From DASZVB01 sp036272055 (GTDB taxonomy: Bacteria > Myxococcota_A > Polyangia > Polyangiales > Polyangiaceae): DNA of 64,000 nt. Position 1 is the first letter of the stretch; the number at the start of each line of letters is the position of its first letter. Where the stretch lies: contig DATAZL010000129.1 in NCBI GenBank assembly GCA_036272055.1, forward strand, positions 237,863 through 301,862, given 5' to 3'. The notes under the pieces were generated by a model. That model had not been told where the DNA came from, ran no database searches, and was given only the letters and a program-made list of their open reading frames with translations. Below, piece by piece: positions 61,365 to 64,000 of this stretch. Both the position numbers and the translations under genes were made by a program.

Positions 61365-62567
61365 ATGGTTGCCGTCTATCTCGTCGATGCAGTCCGCACG
61401 CCGATTGGAAAGTACCGCGGTGCGCTGTCGAAGGTTCGCGCCGACGATCTCGCCGCGCACGTGATCAGCACCCTTGTGAAGCGCGAGCCGAAGCTCGCGG
61501 AGCGAATCGATCAGGTGATCTTCGGCTCGACCAACCAGGCCGGCGAAGACAACCGGAACGTCGCACGCATGGCGCTCCTCATTGCCGGGCTGCCCTACGA
61601 GGTGCCCGGCGTCACCGTGAATCGCCTGTGCGGCTCCGGTCTCGAAGCGATCAACGACGCCGCACGCATGATCACGACCGGTGAGGCGAACGTCGTCATC
61701 GCCGGCGGCGTCGAGAACATGACGCGCGCACCGTTCTCGATGCCGAAGGCGTCGGAGGCCTTCGGCCGGAACCCGCCGACGCTTTACGACACGACGCTCG
61801 GCTGGCGCTATCCGAACCCCAGGATGGAGGCGCGCTTCGATCTCATCAGCATGGGTGAGACGGCGGAGAACGTCGCCACCAAGTTCGGTATCACGCGCGA
61901 AGAGCAGGATCAGTTCGCTCTCCGGTCTCATCAGCGCGCAGTCGCTGCATGGGAACGCGGGCTCTTCGCGAAGGAGCTCGCACCGGTCGAGGTCGCGCAG
62001 CCGAAGGGCCCCGCGACGCTGTTCGATCGCGACGAGTCGCCGCGCCCCGACGCCTCGCTCGAGTCTCTCGCGAAGCTCAAGCCGGCGTTCCGCGACGGCG
62101 GCACCGTCACCCCCGGCAATTCGTCGCCGCTCAACGATGGCGCCGCCGCCGTGATCCTCGCGAGCGAGGCCGTCGTGAAAGAGCTCGGGCTCGAGCCGAA
62201 GCTCCGCTGGGTCGCGAGCGCCACCGCCGGCGTCGATCCGAGCTACATGGGCGAAGGCCCGATCCCCGCGACGAAGAAGCTCCTCGCGCGCACCGGGCTA
62301 CGCTCGCCGAACCTCGATTTCGTGGAGCTGAACGAGGCGTTCGCCGCTCAGGCGATCGCGTGCATGCGCGGTCTCGACCTCGACCCCGAGCGCGTCAACG
62401 TGCGCGGCGGCGGTATCGCCCTCGGCCACCCCATCGGCAGCTCCGGTGCGCGCATCGTCGCGACCCTGGCAGGCATCATGGCCGACAACCCGAAGGCCCG
62501 TGTCGGCCTCGCCACGATGTGCATCGGCGTCGGCCAGGGCATCGCGACGCTGTTCGACAAGTCGTAG
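61365..62567 (+). CDS. Thiolase (acetyl-CoA acyltransferase)
   Basis: A 400-residue thiolase. The acyl-accepting Cys is in NRLCGSGLEAI, the His in GGGIALGHPIGSSGARI, and the second Cys in MCIGVGQGIA; GGVENMTRAPF is also typical. It cleaves 3-ketoacyl-CoA in beta-oxidation or condenses acetyl-CoA; the length fits FadA/PcaF-like members, and direction cannot be told. The ATG at 61365 has no ribosome site but lies 7 nt after TAGAGT, suggesting a leaderless message. Confidence 0.9.
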   Translation: MVAVYLVDAVRTPIGKYRGALSKVRADDLAAHVISTLVKREPKLAERIDQVIFGSTNQAGEDNRNVARMALLIAGLPYEVPGVTVNRLCGSGLEAINDAARMITTGEANVVIAGGVENMTRAPFSMPKASEAFGRNPPTLYDTTLGWRYPNPRMEARFDLISMGETAENVATKFGITREEQDQFALRSHQRAVAAWERGLFAKELAPVEVAQPKGPATLFDRDESPRPDASLESLAKLKPAFRDGGTVTPGNSSPLNDGAAAVILASEAVVKELGLEPKLRWVASATAGVDPSYMGEGPIPATKKLLARTGLRSPNLDFVELNEAFAAQAIACMRGLDLDPERVNVRGGGIALGHPIGSSGARIVATLAGIMADNPKARVGLATMCIGVGQGIATLFDKS

Positions 62568-62595
62568 CGCCAGCACGAAGCGCGGGAGCGCGTCT

Positions 62596-63045
62596 CTACC
62601 GGCGCGCCCCGCCGCATGTCTCGGCGATGAACGCCGTCTTCGTGCACGACACCGGCTGCGGGTCGTCCTTGGTCGGCGCCGAGGTGTCGATCGACGGCGA
62701 GACGCAGGCCCACGCATTGATGGTCGGATCCGAGCTCGAGCCGCCACTCGGATCGGAGTCGTACTTCAGGATCGTCAGGCTGTTCCCGTCGTAGGCGACG
62801 GCGGACGTGAGGGTCGTGCCGGTGACGGGGTACTCGGCGTAGAACGCATCACCCTTGCCGAACATTGCGGTGACGCAGCTGTCCACGTCCATGCTCGCGT
62901 CGCCCTCGGCCTCGCCGCAATCCTTGGCCGACGTGCCCGCGCGCTGCTTCAGCTGCTCGGTGAGATCGCACGTCCATTTCTGTGAGCAGCCGGACGCGAG
63001 AACGATGGTCAGAACCGCGGTGGCGATGGTGTTCGAGCGGCTCAT
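62596..63045 (-). CDS. Small lipoprotein
   Basis: A 149-residue exported lipoprotein with lipobox LASGC. Five further Cys (CDLTEQ, KDCGEAEG, DSCVTAM, WACVSP, VSCTKT, ETCGG) could form disulfides. No enzymatic motif; unknown function. It converges on the thiolase gene and diverges from the cyclophilin gene. Confidence 0.7.
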   Translation of the reverse strand: MSRSNTIATAVLTIVLASGCSQKWTCDLTEQLKQRAGTSAKDCGEAEGDASMDVDSCVTAMFGKGDAFYAEYPVTGTTLTSAVAYDGNSLTILKYDSDPSGGSSSDPTINAWACVSPSIDTSAPTKDDPQPVSCTKTAFIAETCGGARR

Positions 63046-63180
63046 TTCGGGACTCTATAGCGTCTTTTCGACCGGAAGGCCGTAAGCAGGCACCACTTTG
63101 CTCCGTGGGGGACCCGGGCTATGACTGCCCTCTTCACGCTCGCGCGGGCGCGGGCACAATCCATTTCCGAGGAGCTCAAT

Positions 63181-63774
63181 ATGGCCGATCCGCAGTTTCC
63201 CCCGATCAACGTCGCAGGCACGGGAAAGCTCTACGCGCGCCTCCACACGACGCAGGGCCCCATCGTCGTCGAGCTGGAAGAGCAGCGCGCGCCGAAGACC
63301 GTCGCGAACTTCGTGGGACTCGCCACCGGGACGATGGCCTGGAAGGACGAGCACACCGGCAAACCGGTCGAGGGCGAGGCGCTCTACTCCGGCGTCCGCT
63401 TTCATCGCGTGATCCCGGGCTTCATGGTCCAGGTCGGCGATCCGCTGTCGCGTCACACGGACGCTGCGCGGCGCTGGGGAACGGGTGGCCCCGGCTATCG
63501 CTTTTCCGACGAGTTTCACAAGGACCTGAAGCACGACAAGGGCGGCGTCCTGTCGATGGCCAACGCGGGTCCCGGCACCAACGGCTCCCAGTTCTTCATC
63601 ACCGAAGGGCCGACGCCGCACCTCGACGGTCGTCACTCGGTGTTCGGCCACGTCGTGTCCGGAAACGACGTGGTCAAGAAGCTCGCCAACGTCCCCCGCG
63701 GCGGCGGCGATCGCCCGAACGAGGACCAGGTCCTCGAGAAGGTCGAAATCTTCCGCAGCGCGACCGCGCCGTAA
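63181..63774 (+). CDS. Cyclophilin-type peptidyl-prolyl isomerase
   Basis: A 197-residue cyclophilin. The catalytic Arg is in FHRVIPGFMVQVGD, with GTNGSQFFIT and HLDGRHSVFGHVV lining the active site. It lacks a signal peptide, so it is cytosolic, isomerising Xaa-Pro bonds. The GAGGAG before ATG at 63181 is a good ribosome site; the frame extends to 63121 but that part reads as a non-coding leader. The palindromic repeat array begins 18 bp after its stop codon. Confidence 0.93.
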   Translation: MADPQFPPINVAGTGKLYARLHTTQGPIVVELEEQRAPKTVANFVGLATGTMAWKDEHTGKPVEGEALYSGVRFHRVIPGFMVQVGDPLSRHTDAARRWGTGGPGYRFSDEFHKDLKHDKGGVLSMANAGPGTNGSQFFITEGPTPHLDGRHSVFGHVVSGNDVVKKLANVPRGGGDRPNEDQVLEKVEIFRSATAP

Positions 63775-63791
63775 CGAGGGGGCTAAGTAAC

Positions 63792-64000
63792 GGGGGGCCT
63801 TGGCCCCCCGCAGCTTCGCCTTCGGCGAACTGCTCTTACTAACGGGGGGCCTTGGCCCCCCGCAGCTTCGCCTTCGGCGAACTGCTCTTACCAACGGGGG
63901 GCCTTGGCCCCCCGCAGCTTCGCCTTCGGCGAACTGCTCCCCCCGCCGCTCTCGCGGGCTCGCTTTGCTCGCGGGGGGCCTTGGCCCCCCGCAGCTTCGC
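63792..64000 (+). repeat. Tandem array of the dispersed palindromic element
   Basis: The 18-bp palindrome GGGGGGCCTTGGCCCCCC occurs at 63792, 63844, 63896 and 63973. The first three copies are 52 bp apart; each is followed by GCAGCTTCGCC-TTC-GGCGAACTGC, itself a hairpin. The last unit is cut off by the window end. Its reverse complement lies after htpG, at 43216-43233. Each unit gives two stacked hairpins, in line with a REP-like element. No coding capacity is apparent. Confidence 0.85.

Noticed and set aside
63792..64000. A CRISPR array, because of regular repeats at the window end.
   Set aside because: The repeat period is filled by the conserved second hairpin, not by unique spacers, and there are no cas genes.

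Overview
The window looks like a piece of a GC-rich Myxococcota chromosome, most likely of the Polyangiales type. This is an inference from content: a MYXO-CTERM-type C-terminus, a giant lipoprotein built of 23 DUF4215-like Cys repeats with a fibro-slime-type domain, several Cys- or Gly-rich lipoproteins, frequent GTG starts and many 4-base stop/start overlaps. It is chromosomal core plus accessory sequence. I see no phage, transposase, plasmid or CRISPR signature.

Layout. 1-6190: a DUF3175 protein and an SGNH hydrolase on the minus strand, then a tightly coupled plus-strand operon of acyltransferase, acyl carrier protein, SDR reductase, AMP-dependent acyl ligase, second acyltransferase and alpha/beta hydrolase, which looks like a dedicated acyl-group preparation and transfer pathway. 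6360-13900: a winged-helix protein overlapping a lipoprotein gene, then a secreted glycoside-hydrolase-like MYXO-CTERM protein and the DUF4215 lipoprotein. 14302-16682: a translationally coupled TPR-methyltransferase and a protein with a degenerate Fic-like motif. 16813-21708: lipid and redox enzymes (MAPEG, SDR, metallo-beta-lactamase fold, GMC oxidoreductase), a YciI-like protein and a Cys-rich lipoprotein. 21819-21890: tRNA-Cys(GCA). 22018-28566: an RpiB-like isomerase, a Pro-rich protein, a multidomain HD/receiver/DUF4388 regulator, rplM-rpsI and uvrB, whose start codon lies inside a perfect hairpin.

28573-43073: an amidase, a vWA lipoprotein pair, a zinc-ribbon protein beside mannose-1-phosphate guanylyltransferase, a histidine kinase/TlpA/DUF962 operon, an M18 aminopeptidase, a cytochrome P450, an HExxH-YkgJ fusion and htpG. 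43233-55826: a serine hydrolase, a cupin and a storage-sugar block. In that block otsA (with an N-terminal membrane sensor-like module) and otsB are transcribed away from a GH15 enzyme. A second GH15, a GT4 glycosyltransferase and an amylo-alpha-1,6-glucosidase follow, with map inserted between the two GH15 genes. This block could make and break trehalose and alpha-glucan. 56079-63774: a DTW-domain tRNA-modification fusion, a DUF1684 protein, lipoproteins, membrane proteins, a thiolase and a cyclophilin.

A GC-rich palindromic element (GGGGGGCC-TT-GGCCCCCC plus a second hairpin) recurs after htpG and as a tandem array after the cyclophilin gene up to the window end. A diverged relative lies near 14.2 kb. 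Several genes have a -10-like hexamer 6 to 9 nt before the start codon, which suggests leaderless mRNAs. All function calls come from reading motifs by eye; no database search was run.
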